64,000 nt of DNA from JBOGOC01 sp050747525 (GTDB lineage Bacteria; Acidobacteriota; Polarisedimenticolia; JACPZX01; DASXTC01), in contig JBOGOC010000056.1 in the NCBI GenBank assembly GCA_050747525.1, forward strand, positions 8,573 through 72,572, read 5' to 3'. Shown here piece after piece: positions 42,775 through 52,429 of this stretch (position 1 is the first letter of the stretch; each line of letters starts with the position of its first letter). Position numbers and translations under genes: made by a program. The notes under the pieces are model-generated. The model did no database searches. It saw only the letters and a list, made by a program, of their open reading frames with translations, and was not told the origin of the DNA.

Positions 42775-44544
42775 ATGCCCTTCATCCAGCTCATCGCCCT
42801 GGTCCTGATCGGCTACCTGCCCTTCCGGCTGGGGGCGGCTCGCTGGCTCGGACCGTACGATGGTCTCGAACGGGTCGCCTGCAGCTACGCGGGCGGCGTG
42901 ATATTGATGTTCGTGGCCGGGATGTCGGCCTTCACGACCGGCCTGCCGCGTCTTCCACTCCACGCCCTCCTGCTGTCGGCCCTCCTCCTGACGGGCCTGC
43001 TGGCGCGTGCCGGCGTGTCCAGGGGTGCGCCCGTGTGGCCGCGGGCCGAGGAATGGCGCGCTGTTGGCCTGCTGGGCACAACGGCCGCCGTGGTGCTGCT
43101 GGCGCAGCATGCCATGACCAACTACAGCGGCGGACACTGGTCATCCGACTGGTACGAGCATTACGAGCGGGTGCTCTTCTTCGATGGGCAGCTGAAACTC
43201 GACCACAGGTTTCTCACGTTGTATCACCTGACCGCCCGCCCGCCGCTTTTCAACCAGGTGGCCTGCCAGTGGATGACGCTCACCGGCATGCGATTCGCCG
43301 ACTATCAGGTGGTGGCGACTTTCCTGGGGAGCCTGGTCGTCCTGCCGGTGGGGCTGCTTCTGCATCGCCTTGCGCGCCGGGAGCTCCCCGGCCGCGCGCC
43401 CGGCCGGACGCGGGCGCTGATGATCTCGTGCGCTCTCCTGCTGCTCAACCCGATGGCGGTCACCCATCTTCTCTATCCCTGGACGCGCATGCTGGCCTGC
43501 GCCCTCGTGCTGCTCGGGCTGTACCTGTATCTTGCGGCGATCTTCGATGGCCGGCGCCACCTGCTGGCGCCGGCCTTTGTCCTGATGGCGGCGGCGCATC
43601 TGACTCATTACGCCGCGGACGTCGTGAGCGTCTGTGTCCTCTCCCACTATCTCTGGCTGAGCACGAGGACCGCCGGGACCTGGCGAGGACTCAGCCGCGC
43701 CGCCACGACCCTGGCGCCGGCCGCCGTCCTGGCAGGTCTCTGGCACGCCTGGGCTGCGGCGGCCTACGGGGCGGGCCGGACCGTGACGGCCACGACCACC
43801 TGGCAGAACCTGAGCGCGCTCACACCCGGCAGGCTGGCCGGCCAGCTCTACACGAACCTTCTGACCACGCTCGTTCCATTCATCCAGGAAAAGGATCCGA
43901 GCTTCGTGAGACAGATGGACCCGGCTCTGCGGCTTTACGCTCTGTACGACCATCTGCACATGTACTGGACCGGCACCCTCGTCGGCGCGGTCTCGGCCAG
44001 CGCCCTGGTGGCCGTCTGTCTGGCGGCCATCGCCACTCGACGCCGGATGGCCCCGTCCGGAGAGCCGGTCCCCGCGAGGGAAAGGCGGTTCCTGGCTCTC
44101 ATGGCGACGGGAGCCTTTCTGATCAGCTTCCTGATCGTGCCGGGCGCGGAGGTGTCGGGTATCGCCCATCTGACGCTCCAGCCCGTCTGCCTTCTGGTCC
44201 TGCTGGGGGTGGCCGCATGGGTCCTGCAGGCCGGACCGTGGGCCCGCACCTTCTTCACGACGCTGTACGCCGCCGAGGCGCTTCTGTTCTACTACCTGAA
44301 GACGCTGCCGCGCGTGAACCCGACTCCCACGGTCCCCTCAGCGCTTTACACGCAGCACTACTACGAGAACCTGAGACTCAAGCTGGTCACGCACCGGCTC
44401 GACTTCCTCGCCGATCTTCATCCACTACTGTCCCAATGGTCGCGGCCGGCGTTGCTGACACTTGTCCCGCTACTTGCCGGAGCGCTCTGGATCCTGCTGG
44501 CGCGACCGCCCGCGCCTTCCGGAGGTTCGGCACGACATCAGTGA
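42775..44544 (+). CDS. Polytopic membrane protein, possible GT-C glycosyltransferase
   Basis: 589 residues with about ten or more hydrophobic helices. An acidic site in the first large loop (HWSSDWYEHYERVLFFDGQ) recalls the catalytic Asp/Glu of GT-C glycosyltransferases that use lipid-linked sugars. I do not recognise a named family. Location just after the UDP-xylose synthase and near the priming transferase supports a role in glycan assembly. No Shine-Dalgarno is seen before the ATG. The 3' end overlaps the next, convergent gene by seven bases. Confidence 0.7.
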   Translation: MPFIQLIALVLIGYLPFRLGAARWLGPYDGLERVACSYAGGVILMFVAGMSAFTTGLPRLPLHALLLSALLLTGLLARAGVSRGAPVWPRAEEWRAVGLLGTTAAVVLLAQHAMTNYSGGHWSSDWYEHYERVLFFDGQLKLDHRFLTLYHLTARPPLFNQVACQWMTLTGMRFADYQVVATFLGSLVVLPVGLLLHRLARRELPGRAPGRTRALMISCALLLLNPMAVTHLLYPWTRMLACALVLLGLYLYLAAIFDGRRHLLAPAFVLMAAAHLTHYAADVVSVCVLSHYLWLSTRTAGTWRGLSRAATTLAPAAVLAGLWHAWAAAAYGAGRTVTATTTWQNLSALTPGRLAGQLYTNLLTTLVPFIQEKDPSFVRQMDPALRLYALYDHLHMYWTGTLVGAVSASALVAVCLAAIATRRRMAPSGEPVPARERRFLALMATGAFLISFLIVPGAEVSGIAHLTLQPVCLLVLLGVAAWVLQAGPWARTFFTTLYAAEALLFYYLKTLPRVNPTPTVPSALYTQHYYENLRLKLVTHRLDFLADLHPLLSQWSRPALLTLVPLLAGALWILLARPPAPSGGSARHQ

Positions 44545-45599
44545 TGGTGGTGCGGGTCCGTGCCGGCCCAGCGCAGCGTCCGGATCGTCTTGCCTGCGGC
44601 GAAGCGGGCCATGTCGCGCGGGCGATCGATGGCCGCCAGGCCCAGCGTGAACTGGACGGGCCGGCGCCCCCATCCCCGGAACAGGCGACGGGAATCGGGT
44701 GATCTGAATGGCCCCAGCACGAGGCTCCGCACCGGCCCGATGCGGTGCGCCCGGGCCACCTCGGGGGGAACCACGCCGGGGAAGACCTTCTCGAGGTAGG
44801 TCAGGTTCAGGGCGACCACCGTGCCCAGCCCCCAGGCCCGTGCCCGGCGCCCGAGGAGGTCCCAGTCGGGCGGCAGGCGCTCGATCACCCGCTTCATGTC
44901 GAAGAGCCACTGCAGGCGCGCCTCGAAGTAGTGATAGGCGAGGTGCAGGAACAGGCTGAGCAGGAGATCCTCGTCCGACAGGCGCAGGACCTCCCGCCCT
45001 CCTGCCAGGCGCGAGCGGTACGGGAGAGCGCGGTCGAAAAGCTCCGCCGTCTCCACGTGGTAGCGCCCTTCCTGGGTGAGGCCCCAGTGCATGTCGAAAT
45101 GCGCCACCGGAGGCGACGGCGACGTTGCGCTGATGTTGAAGTAGTTCTCGAGCCAGAACGACTCCCCCGCCCCCTCGGGAAGCCGGTAGCCCGCCGACCG
45201 GAGGGCGTCGCGCACGGTCTCCCACTGCTGCGGCCTGAAGATCACGTCGATGTCCGACATGGGCCGGTCCTCGGCCCGCTCGTACACCAGCTCCGCCAGC
45301 ACCCCTCCTTTGTGCACGATGAAGGGGACGCCGGCGGCGTGAAGGCAGCCGGCCAGCGAGTCGAAGCGATCGAAGAGGATGGTCTGCCCTGCCCGGACCG
45401 CGTTGCGATCCCGTTCCAGCTTCTGCCGCGCGGTCGAGGGGAGATCGCCGAGCCTCCCGGCCTGCTCCAGCAGCGTGATGGCCAGACCCGAGAGCGACTC
45501 GGCCGCCCATGCGTCGGCCAGCCTGTCCCAGGCGGGGGCTCCCGCGTCCGGCAGGCCGGGCCCTCCGCGCATCAGGACGAGCGCCGGATCGCCGCTCAT
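44538..45599 (-). CDS. Nucleotidyltransferase-fold family protein (NTP_transf_5-like)
   Basis: 353 residues. The segment VHKGGVLAELVYERAEDRPMSDIDVIF carries the KG.....R..SDID pattern of uncharacterised nucleotidyltransferases that often sit in exopolysaccharide clusters. Later motifs are HFDMHWGL and LSLFLHLAYHYFEARLQWLFDM. The protein ends in a natural run of four His. Its target is unknown; the context suggests a glycan-associated role. The ATG lies one base after the stop of the priming transferase gene. Confidence 0.75.
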   Translation of the reverse strand: MSGDPALVLMRGGPGLPDAGAPAWDRLADAWAAESLSGLAITLLEQAGRLGDLPSTARQKLERDRNAVRAGQTILFDRFDSLAGCLHAAGVPFIVHKGGVLAELVYERAEDRPMSDIDVIFRPQQWETVRDALRSAGYRLPEGAGESFWLENYFNISATSPSPPVAHFDMHWGLTQEGRYHVETAELFDRALPYRSRLAGGREVLRLSDEDLLLSLFLHLAYHYFEARLQWLFDMKRVIERLPPDWDLLGRRARAWGLGTVVALNLTYLEKVFPGVVPPEVARAHRIGPVRSLVLGPFRSPDSRRLFRGWGRRPVQFTLGLAAIDRPRDMARFAAGKTIRTLRWAGTDPHHHH

Positions 45600-45600
45600 C

Positions 45601-47004
45601 TCAATACCCCGGCTTGAAGAGGATGGTCTGGACGGTCTTGAGCAGGATCACGGCGTCGAGGAAGATCGACATTTCCTGGATGTAGAACAGATCGTACTGG
45701 AGCTTGGTATGGGCATCGTCCACGCTGGCCCCGTAGCCGTGGTTGACCTGCGCCCAGCCCGTCACCCCCGGCCTGGCGGCGAACCTCAGACCGTAGTACG
45801 GGATGTCCCGCTCCAGCCGCTCCACGAAGTAGGGCCGCTCGGGGCGCGGGCCGATGACGCTCATCTCTCCGCGGAGCACGTTGACGAACTGGGGGATCTC
45901 GTCGAGGCGCAGCCTGCGCATGAACCGCCCCACCGCCGTGGCCCGCGTGTCGTACTCGGTGGCCCACTGGGGTGACCCTTCCGCTTCCGCGCCCAGGCGC
46001 ATGGTCCTGAACTTGAGGAGCTGGAACGGCCGCCTGTCGAGGCCCACCCTCTCCTGCCGGTAGAACACCGGGCCGCGCGAGTTGAGCCGCACCAGCAGGG
46101 CGAGCACGATCATGATCGGGGCGAGCAGCGTCAGGGCCGAAGCCGCCAGGATCACGTCCATCAGGCGCTTGAGGTTCCTCTCGTCCGCGCGCGCGATTCC
46201 CGTGAAGCCCTGCGAGAACAGGAGCCAGTGATCCTCGATGTAGCGGACGGGCACCTTGCCCGTGACCCTCTTGTAGAAGCTGGCCAGCTCGTACACCTTG
46301 ACCCCGCGGTACTTGAGCTCCAGGACGTGACGCACGGTGTGGCCGTTGGCCGACGTCGCGTGGCCGGGAGAGACGACGATGATCTCGATGCCGCGTGAGG
46401 CCACGACGCGCGGAAGGTCGGCGGTCCCCCCCAGGACGGTCAGGCCCCCCGGCCCGGGGGACCCGGCCGCATGCCGGTCGTCCACCATCCCCACGAGCTC
46501 GAAATCGGGAGCATAGCGGGAGCGCAGATCCTCGACGAGCGAGGCCATGGTCTCCCCGCCGCCCACCAGCAGCACCCGCCGCGCCGCCACCAGCCTGCGA
46601 CTCACGGCCGCGTAGACCCGCCGCCACGTGTAGATCAGCACCGCGGTGAGCGGCGCCTGGATGGCCATCACGCGCCGCCCTATTTCCCAGGCCGGCAGGA
46701 AGTAGAAGAGCATGATGATGACCAGGTTGGCCACCAGGACCAGCCCGCAGATGTAGAGGAAGGAGTGCGCCTCTTCGGTGCGCGCGTCGATATCGTAGAG
46801 CTGGCCGACGAAGAAGACCAGGCAGTAGACGGTGAAGTAGATGGTGCTCGCCAGGGTGAACCCTTCCAGCACGAACAGGATGTCGAAGCGGGCGATGCGT
46901 CCGATGCCGAACGCCAGCATCAGGGAGAGCATCAGGAGGGAGACATCGACGACAAAGAGAAGAATCTGCTGCCGTCGGATGGGAATGCTGGAAAGCCCGG
47001 CCAT
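45601..47004 (-). CDS. Polyprenyl glycosylphosphotransferase (WbaP/WcaJ family)
   Basis: 467 residues. The N-terminus has four membrane helices (about residues 12-125), a CoA-binding-like Rossmann region (VLLVGGGETMASLVE, residues about 140-240), and the C-terminal catalytic domain from about residue 275 (RLMDVILAASALTLLAPIM, FYRQERVGLDRRPFQLLKFRTM, RRLRLDEIPQFVNVLRGEMSVIGPRP, ARPGVTGWAQVN). It transfers the first sugar phosphate to undecaprenyl phosphate and starts the surface glycan repeat unit. It is directly downstream of the gmhA-like gene. Confidence 0.92.
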   Translation of the reverse strand: MAGLSSIPIRRQQILLFVVDVSLLMLSLMLAFGIGRIARFDILFVLEGFTLASTIYFTVYCLVFFVGQLYDIDARTEEAHSFLYICGLVLVANLVIIMLFYFLPAWEIGRRVMAIQAPLTAVLIYTWRRVYAAVSRRLVAARRVLLVGGGETMASLVEDLRSRYAPDFELVGMVDDRHAAGSPGPGGLTVLGGTADLPRVVASRGIEIIVVSPGHATSANGHTVRHVLELKYRGVKVYELASFYKRVTGKVPVRYIEDHWLLFSQGFTGIARADERNLKRLMDVILAASALTLLAPIMIVLALLVRLNSRGPVFYRQERVGLDRRPFQLLKFRTMRLGAEAEGSPQWATEYDTRATAVGRFMRRLRLDEIPQFVNVLRGEMSVIGPRPERPYFVERLERDIPYYGLRFAARPGVTGWAQVNHGYGASVDDAHTKLQYDLFYIQEMSIFLDAVILLKTVQTILFKPGY

Positions 47005-47022
47005 GCCGCGTCCGTGCCCTTG

Positions 47023-47640
47023 TCAGCCCTGGGCTGCCTTGCGGAGCGGGGACGCCGTGGCGGGGGCCTCGCGCACGTAGGCGGCCATGGCCTGCATGTA
47101 CAGGTGGGTCAGGACCAGGTGACAGTCCTCGATGTGCTGCATGTCGTCCGAAGGGACCACCAGTGTGACGTCGGCCAGCTCGATGGCCTTCCCTCCCTTG
47201 TATCCCGTCAGCACCACGGTGGTGGCGCCCGCCTCACGTGCCGCCTTGAGCCCGTTGAGGACGTTGGGCGAGTTCCCGCTGCCGGAGATCCCGAACACCA
47301 CGTCGCCGGGGCGGGCCAGGGTCCGGATCTGCTCGGCGAAGACGTCGGCGTAGGAGAAGTCGTTGGCGTAGGCGGTCATGACCGGCGTGTTGTCCACGAT
47401 CGAAACGACACGGAACCGCGGCCTGCCTTCCGACACGGTCCCCTTGCCGAGATCCACGGCGAAGTGCGAGGCGAGCGCCGCCGACCCTCCGTTCCCCATC
47501 AGGATGACCTGCCGGTCTTCGCGCCAGGCCTCGCACAGGATCCCGTAGATCCGCTCCAGCGTGTCCAGCGGGAGCCGGGCCAGCGTGCGGCTGGCTTCGT
47601 CGAGATACGCGTGGGCACGCTGCCGGAAGTCGATGGCCAT
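47023..47640 (-). CDS. gmhA: Phosphoheptose isomerase (SIS domain)
   Basis: 205 residues. GNGGSAALASHFAVDLGKG, NDFSYADVFAEQI, GISGSGNSPNVLNGL and the late HIEDCHLVLTHLY (zinc His/Glu) match GmhA, which converts sedoheptulose 7-phosphate to heptose 7-phosphate for LPS core or O-unit heptose. Homologues such as DiaA share the fold, so the function is likely but not certain. GGAGG lies seven bases before the ATG. Confidence 0.85.
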   Translation of the reverse strand: MAIDFRQRAHAYLDEASRTLARLPLDTLERIYGILCEAWREDRQVILMGNGGSAALASHFAVDLGKGTVSEGRPRFRVVSIVDNTPVMTAYANDFSYADVFAEQIRTLARPGDVVFGISGSGNSPNVLNGLKAAREAGATTVVLTGYKGGKAIELADVTLVVPSDDMQHIEDCHLVLTHLYMQAMAAYVREAPATASPLRKAAQG

Positions 47641-47698
47641 GGAGTCGCCTCCTCGAGATGGCGGGCGCGCAACGGGTGGGCCGGCGCCGGGGTGATGA

Positions 47699-47704
47699 TA
47701 GTAT
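47699..47704 (+). promoter_or_regulatory. -10-like element for a possibly leaderless small gene
   Basis: TAGTAT ends seven bases before ATG 47712. No ribosome site precedes that ATG. Confidence 0.3.
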
Positions 47705-47711
47705 GTGACGC

Positions 47712-48011
47712 ATGCGTGCGGACAGGATCATCGAGCCGGGGGACGTGGCCGGCATCATCCGGGAATACCTGCGTGGCGCGCTGGACGGGATGGACGCGTG
47801 CCGCAGCGCGCTGCGGCTGGCGGCGTCGAGCGATCGCATCCTGGCGGGGCACCAGACACGGGCCGTGGTGACGGCCTACTGGGAGCTGAGACGCCTGGCC
47901 GAGACCGGGTCGGGGCGTCCGGACGAGGCCCGCCTGCAGTTCCTGCTGGACTGCCTCGAGGGGCGGCGCCGTCTTCCTCAGGAAGACACGTGGGGCGTTG
48001 GCCTCCGGTAG
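47712..48011 (+). CDS. Small hypothetical protein
   Basis: 99 residues, mostly helical and charged (IIEPGDVAGIIREYLRGALD, VVTAYWELRRLAET). No family recognised, no signal or membrane segment. It overlaps the convergent HEAT-like gene by 34 bases. Support is the codon pattern and a -10-like hexamer; no Shine-Dalgarno is present, so the call is tentative. Confidence 0.5.
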   Translation: MRADRIIEPGDVAGIIREYLRGALDGMDACRSALRLAASSDRILAGHQTRAVVTAYWELRRLAETGSGRPDEARLQFLLDCLEGRRRLPQEDTWGVGLR

Positions 48012-48754
48012 CGCGCCAGCAGGCCCGGGTCGGCATCCTCTTCGGAGAAGCGCCCGATGGTGCGGGGCGAGACGGTCCCCTCCCGCCCTTCGAGCGCCAG
48101 CAGAGCGTGATAGCAGGCCCACTGCACGCTCTCGTCCTCACCCGCGCGTGACAGCGCGGCCACCAGCTCCGCACCGATCGCGCCGTCGCGCGTTCCCTGA
48201 AACAGGCTGGCCAGGCAGAGCGCCGCGGCCCGCCTGCAGTCCACGTCCTCGTCGGAGACCAGGGCCCAGCAGACCGGATCCGCGTACTCCCGGAACCTCC
48301 AGTGAAGGACCAGCACCTTCATGGCGCCGGCGCGGAGCAGGGGCGAGGGGTGCGAGAGGAACCCTTCGAGCACCGCACGCGCGCCCGTATCCAGAGAGCG
48401 GCCCAGGCGATCGATCGCGCGCACCGCCGCGTGCTCGCCCGTGGTGGATCCTTGCTCTGCCGCATCGGCGGCATCCGCAAGCTCTTCGTGGCTCAGGTCG
48501 ACCACGGTCCCCTGGAAAGCGAGTCCCATCTCCACGGCCTCGTCCTCGGCCCGCCCCAGCATGTTCACCACGTGCTCGAACCGATCGCGCGAGGCTTCCA
48601 GGGCCAGCTCCAGCACGGTGCGATCGTCGGTTCCCAGTGATGGATCCATCAGCGCGGACTCGGCCTGTCTGATGGCCATGGCGAGCGAGGCGGCTCCGTC
48701 CATCACCTCCAGCAGGTGGTTGTACCGGGGAAAGCGCTCGGGAGGGGTGCCCAT
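47978..48754 (-). CDS. HEAT-repeat-like protein
   Basis: 258 residues, all helical. The second half has repeat-like helical pairs (LEGFLSHPSPLLRAGAMKVLVLHW, VCWALVSDEDVDCRRAAALCLASL, LVAALSRAGEDESVQWACYHALLAL) typical of HEAT/PBS-lyase repeats, used as protein-binding scaffolds. No catalytic motif. Between this gene and the next lies about 100 bases with nothing recognised. Confidence 0.7.
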   Translation of the reverse strand: MGTPPERFPRYNHLLEVMDGAASLAMAIRQAESALMDPSLGTDDRTVLELALEASRDRFEHVVNMLGRAEDEAVEMGLAFQGTVVDLSHEELADAADAAEQGSTTGEHAAVRAIDRLGRSLDTGARAVLEGFLSHPSPLLRAGAMKVLVLHWRFREYADPVCWALVSDEDVDCRRAAALCLASLFQGTRDGAIGAELVAALSRAGEDESVQWACYHALLALEGREGTVSPRTIGRFSEEDADPGLLARYRRPTPHVSS

Positions 48755-48853
48755 GCCGCCGCCTCAGCGTTTCAGGGTCTCGAGCGCCGCCATCCTCACC
48801 CCCATCGTCCGGCCGCGGTTCCGGGTTGTGACCGGGCGGACCGGGCAGGATGG

Positions 48854-50002
48854 CTAAGATAGTCCGTCAGCCCGCTTGTGCCACCTGGCTTCCCGGCCGG
48901 CGGCCCGGGCCGCGATTGCCACCAGCGCGGCCGCATTCACCAGGACGAAGTAGAAGGGGATACTCACCACGGAAGGGAGCCTCACGCCGGACCGGTCCAT
49001 GGCCAGCCCGGCCACGGCCAGCGTGTAGATCACACCCTGCAGGAGCGCCGCAGCGAGGTACGCGCCGCCGCGGGGGGCCAGCCACACGCTGACCGGAGCC
49101 AGCGCCAGCAGCCAGAACGGGACCGCCCAGCGGTTGAGCTTGTGCGACAGGAGCTGCCATGCCAGCAGCCAGCGGCGCTCCGCGATGGCCTCCTTCAGCA
49201 GCACCAGCGCGCTCACCACCATCCAGTTGACGATCCGCACTTTGCGGAGGAACTGATCCCTGTAGCCGGAGGCCGGGGCTTCCTCCGACACCGCCTCGGG
49301 CTCCAGGATGGACGCATGGCCCTGCAGGATGACGCGGATCGGGAGCTCGAAATCGTCGCCGCGGGTCTCCGAAAGCGGCCGGTAGAGCGACCGGCGCACG
49401 GCGTAGAGCGAGCCGTTGGCGCCCGGCAACGACCCCAGGTGGCTCGACGCGCGCTTGAGGATCATCTCGAAGTCCCAGTAGAGGTCCTCGTTGTACGCTC
49501 CGGCGATCCCGGTGGTGACGCGGTACGCGAGCCGACCCGACACCGCCCCCACGCGTGGATCGGCGAAGCGGCGGACCAGCTTGCGCAGGGCGTCTCTGCG
49601 GAGCATGGCGTTGGCGTCGGTGAACACGAGAATCTCGCCTGAGCCCTGCTCGACCGCCCGGTGCTGATTCGCCACCTTGCCCAGGCGCACGGCCGAGGAG
49701 ATGAGCCGGACGCCCCGGGCGGCGTAGCGCTCGACGAGGGCATCCGTGCCGTCGTCCGACTCGGACGCCACCAGGATCTCGCGGCTTACGGCCGGGTAGT
49801 CCAGCGCCAGGGTGTTGTCGAGCTTTCCGGCGATCACGCCCTCCTCGTTGTAGGCCGGGATCACGAACGACACGAGGGGCTGGTGCGACTCGTCGATGAC
49901 CCATCGTCTGCGACCCACCCGTCCCAGAAGGAGGATCAGCACCGGATATCCCACGTAGGCGTAGGCCAGCAGCCCTGTCAGGATCCAGAAGAGAACGATC
50001 AT
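48854..50002 (-). CDS. Membrane glycosyltransferase family 2
   Basis: 382 residues. An N-terminal membrane helix (residues about 3-25) precedes a GT2 domain: FVIPAYNEEGVIAGKL, SESDDGTDA, the DxD-like VFTDANAM, GSLPGANGSLYAVRR and DDFELPIRV, then a FLRKVRIVNW segment resembling Q/RxxRW, and three C-terminal helices. It would add a sugar to the lipid-linked glycan at the cytoplasmic membrane. Sugar specificity cannot be read. Confidence 0.88.
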   Translation of the reverse strand: MIVLFWILTGLLAYAYVGYPVLILLLGRVGRRRWVIDESHQPLVSFVIPAYNEEGVIAGKLDNTLALDYPAVSREILVASESDDGTDALVERYAARGVRLISSAVRLGKVANQHRAVEQGSGEILVFTDANAMLRRDALRKLVRRFADPRVGAVSGRLAYRVTTGIAGAYNEDLYWDFEMILKRASSHLGSLPGANGSLYAVRRSLYRPLSETRGDDFELPIRVILQGHASILEPEAVSEEAPASGYRDQFLRKVRIVNWMVVSALVLLKEAIAERRWLLAWQLLSHKLNRWAVPFWLLALAPVSVWLAPRGGAYLAAALLQGVIYTLAVAGLAMDRSGVRLPSVVSIPFYFVLVNAAALVAIAARAAGREARWHKRADGLS

Positions 50003-50027
50003 GGGCCCCCGGGGCTCGAGATCCTCA

Positions 50028-51131
50028 TCAGAGAAGGTCGGTGCGGCCGCGCTGCCGCAGCGCCTCCACGATGTCGCGCACGTGCTGCGATCGATCCTTG
50101 CGGCAGACCAGCACCGCGTCGTGCGTCACCACCACGATGATGCCTTCCAGTCCGACCACCGCCGTGGTGGCCGGGCCGCCGTCGCGGAACACGAAGCAGT
50201 CCTTCGCCTCGCTGAAGACGGCCTCGCCCGGCTCCCCCCCCGCCGCGTTCCCTTCGGGGCCGCCGGCGTGCAGCTGGCTCACGGCGTCCCAGGATCCGAC
50301 GTCGCTCCAGCCCGGGTCCACCGGCACCAGGAGCACGCGGGGGGCCTTCTCCAGGACGGCGTAGTCGATGGAGATGGAAGGGACTTTGCGGAAGGCCTCT
50401 TCAAGCGCCTGGGGCTCGCCGGCGGTCCCCAGGTCGCCGCGGATTCCTTCGAGCGGGAGCCAGATGTCCGGTGCACAGGCGGCGACGGCCTCCAGGATCG
50501 CCCGCGCCGTCCAGATGAAGATGCCGCTGTTCCAGTAGTGCCTTCCCGTGGCCACATAGCCTCGCGCCGTCTCCTCATCCGGCTTCTCGACGAACCGCGC
50601 GGCGCGCAGGGCCCCCGTCGGCGGCGGGTCCCCCGCCTCGCCGGGCTGAGCCACCTCGATGTAGCCGAAGCCGGTCTCGGGACGCAGAGGGCGTATTCCG
50701 AGGGTGACCAGGGCGCCGCTGGATCGTGCCGCCCCCACCGCCGTCTGGATCGCCTGACGCAGCGCCGCCTCGTCCAGATAGACGTGGTCGGCGGGCGCCA
50801 TGACCAGCACCGCGTCCGGGTCGAGGCGGGACACGCGCAGGGCCGAGAGGGCCACGCAGGGGCCGGTGTTGCGGGCCAGCGGCTCGCCGATGAACCTCTC
50901 TTCCGGGAGCTCGGGGAGCAGCTCTGAGACCTGGGCCCGCTGCGCCATGCCGGCCGAGACGAAGACGCGGCCGGGCCCCGACATGGCAGCCGCCCGGTCG
51001 AAGGCCTGGCGGAGCAGGGGCCGGCCGCCCGCCAGCGCCAGGAACTGCTTGGGGCGCGCACGACGGCTGACCGGCCAGAACCTCGTGCCGGAGCCCCCCG
51101 CGAGGATCACGTGATAGGCGTCGATGATCAC
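50028..51131 (-). CDS. manC: Mannose-1-phosphate guanylyltransferase
   Basis: 367 residues. LAGGSGTRFWPVSRRARPKQFL is the nucleotide-binding signature; GEPLARNTGP, VMAPADHVY, RFVEKPDEETA and NSGIFIWTA complete the ManC-type order. The length fits the form without a phosphomannose-isomerase domain. It makes GDP-mannose for the glycan. The start is a GTG overlapping the TPR gene stop (GTGA). Confidence 0.93.
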   Translation of the reverse strand: MIIDAYHVILAGGSGTRFWPVSRRARPKQFLALAGGRPLLRQAFDRAAAMSGPGRVFVSAGMAQRAQVSELLPELPEERFIGEPLARNTGPCVALSALRVSRLDPDAVLVMAPADHVYLDEAALRQAIQTAVGAARSSGALVTLGIRPLRPETGFGYIEVAQPGEAGDPPPTGALRAARFVEKPDEETARGYVATGRHYWNSGIFIWTARAILEAVAACAPDIWLPLEGIRGDLGTAGEPQALEEAFRKVPSISIDYAVLEKAPRVLLVPVDPGWSDVGSWDAVSQLHAGGPEGNAAGGEPGEAVFSEAKDCFVFRDGGPATTAVVGLEGIIVVVTHDAVLVCRKDRSQHVRDIVEALRQRGRTDLL

Positions 51132-52429
51132 CTCGGCTCTCTCCTTTCCTCCTTGCCCCGCTGGTTCATCTCACGGTACAGCGAATCGAGCTGCGAGCGT
51201 GCATCGGGATCCTCCGGGCGCAGCTCCACGAGCCTCCGCGCCAGAGGGATGGCCCGCGCCACATCGCGCCGCGAACGGTACAGCTGAATCAGCATCTCGT
51301 AGGCGCGCGGAGCGGTGGGGTCGAGCACCATCGCCTGCGTGTACTCGATCTCCGCCCGCTCCGGATCCCCGCTGGCCTCCAGAGCGCGTCCCAGATCGAG
51401 GCGCGCCGCGTACGAGGAGGGCTCCAGGGACCTGGCGCGCGCCAGCGGCTCCAGCGCCTCGCGCGCCCTCCCCTGGTTCAGCAGCAGGCGGCCCGTCCAG
51501 GACAGCGCCGTCACCTCCTGCTTCCGGCCGAGCCCCTTGCCGGCCAGCGAACGCCGATAGTACTCCAGGGCCTCCTGCTCCCGCCCCATGGATGAGAGCG
51601 TTCCAGCCGCCATGAAGAGGTCGCGGGACGGATCCTCGGCCCGCTCGATCGCCCTGCGGTAGTGGAGCAGGGCCGCCTCGTGATCGCCCTGCCTTTCGTG
51701 GAGGTCGCCCAGGCTGGCCTCGATGTGCTCCTCGGAGGCGCGCCCTTCCCGGAGGGCGGACGTGAGCCCCGCCCTCACTGCCTCGAACAGGTCGGAAGGA
51801 AGGGCCTCTCCCGAGCCGAGAAAAGGGTGCCAGCTCAGGTCGGGCCGCAACGCGACGGCCCTGCCGTAGAGCGCGAGCGCCTCGGCGCGGCGTCCCCGCT
51901 CCAGCAGGAAGTCGGCGAGCCGGACGGGCCAGTGAGGATGGGCGGGCTCCATCTCGATGGCGCGGCGGTACGCCGCCTCGACCAGAGCGTCGTGGGAGCC
52001 GGGCTCCAATGATCCGTGCAGCACCAGATCGGCCAGCCCGACCATCGCGTAGGACGAGGCTGGCCTCCGCGCGAGCGCCTGAGCGTACGAGGAGAAGGCC
52101 AGATGCTCCGCCATGCGGAGGTCGACGTCGGGCCTCCGCCTGCGGAACCGCTCGTCATCCAGCGACCACGTGCTCACCTCGCCCAGATCGAGCATCGGGC
52201 TCGCGTCGAGCGCCGCCAGCCCCCCTGCCCGGGCGGCGTTCAGCAGGTAGGGAAAGGCGCCCGCCGGATCTCCGTCCGCGAACACTGCCCCGCCCCGAAC
52301 GGCTCGCTGCCCGGCGATGGCCCCATGGGCCAGCATCAGGCACGCGGCCGACGCACCGATGCCGAGGGCCACGGTCGCCGCGAGCTTGAACAGGAAGCTG
52401 TCCAGCACGCTCGCGTGGTCGTCCATCAT
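51128..52429 (-). CDS. Membrane-anchored TPR protein paired with the O-antigen ligase
   Basis: 433 residues. One N-terminal membrane helix (about residues 12-40) then tetratricopeptide-like repeats (YRRAIEMEPAHPHWPVRLAD, YGRAVALRPDLSWHP, LLHYRRAIERAEDPSRDLF, EYTQAMVLDPTAPRAYEML, LARRLVELRPEDPDARSQLD). Start ATG overlaps the ligase stop as TGATG, so it is translationally coupled to the ligase. Such TPR partners often hold O-antigen or glycoprotein ligase complexes. Inference only. Confidence 0.82.
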   Translation of the reverse strand: MMDDHASVLDSFLFKLAATVALGIGASAACLMLAHGAIAGQRAVRGGAVFADGDPAGAFPYLLNAARAGGLAALDASPMLDLGEVSTWSLDDERFRRRRPDVDLRMAEHLAFSSYAQALARRPASSYAMVGLADLVLHGSLEPGSHDALVEAAYRRAIEMEPAHPHWPVRLADFLLERGRRAEALALYGRAVALRPDLSWHPFLGSGEALPSDLFEAVRAGLTSALREGRASEEHIEASLGDLHERQGDHEAALLHYRRAIERAEDPSRDLFMAAGTLSSMGREQEALEYYRRSLAGKGLGRKQEVTALSWTGRLLLNQGRAREALEPLARARSLEPSSYAARLDLGRALEASGDPERAEIEYTQAMVLDPTAPRAYEMLIQLYRSRRDVARAIPLARRLVELRPEDPDARSQLDSLYREMNQRGKEERREPR

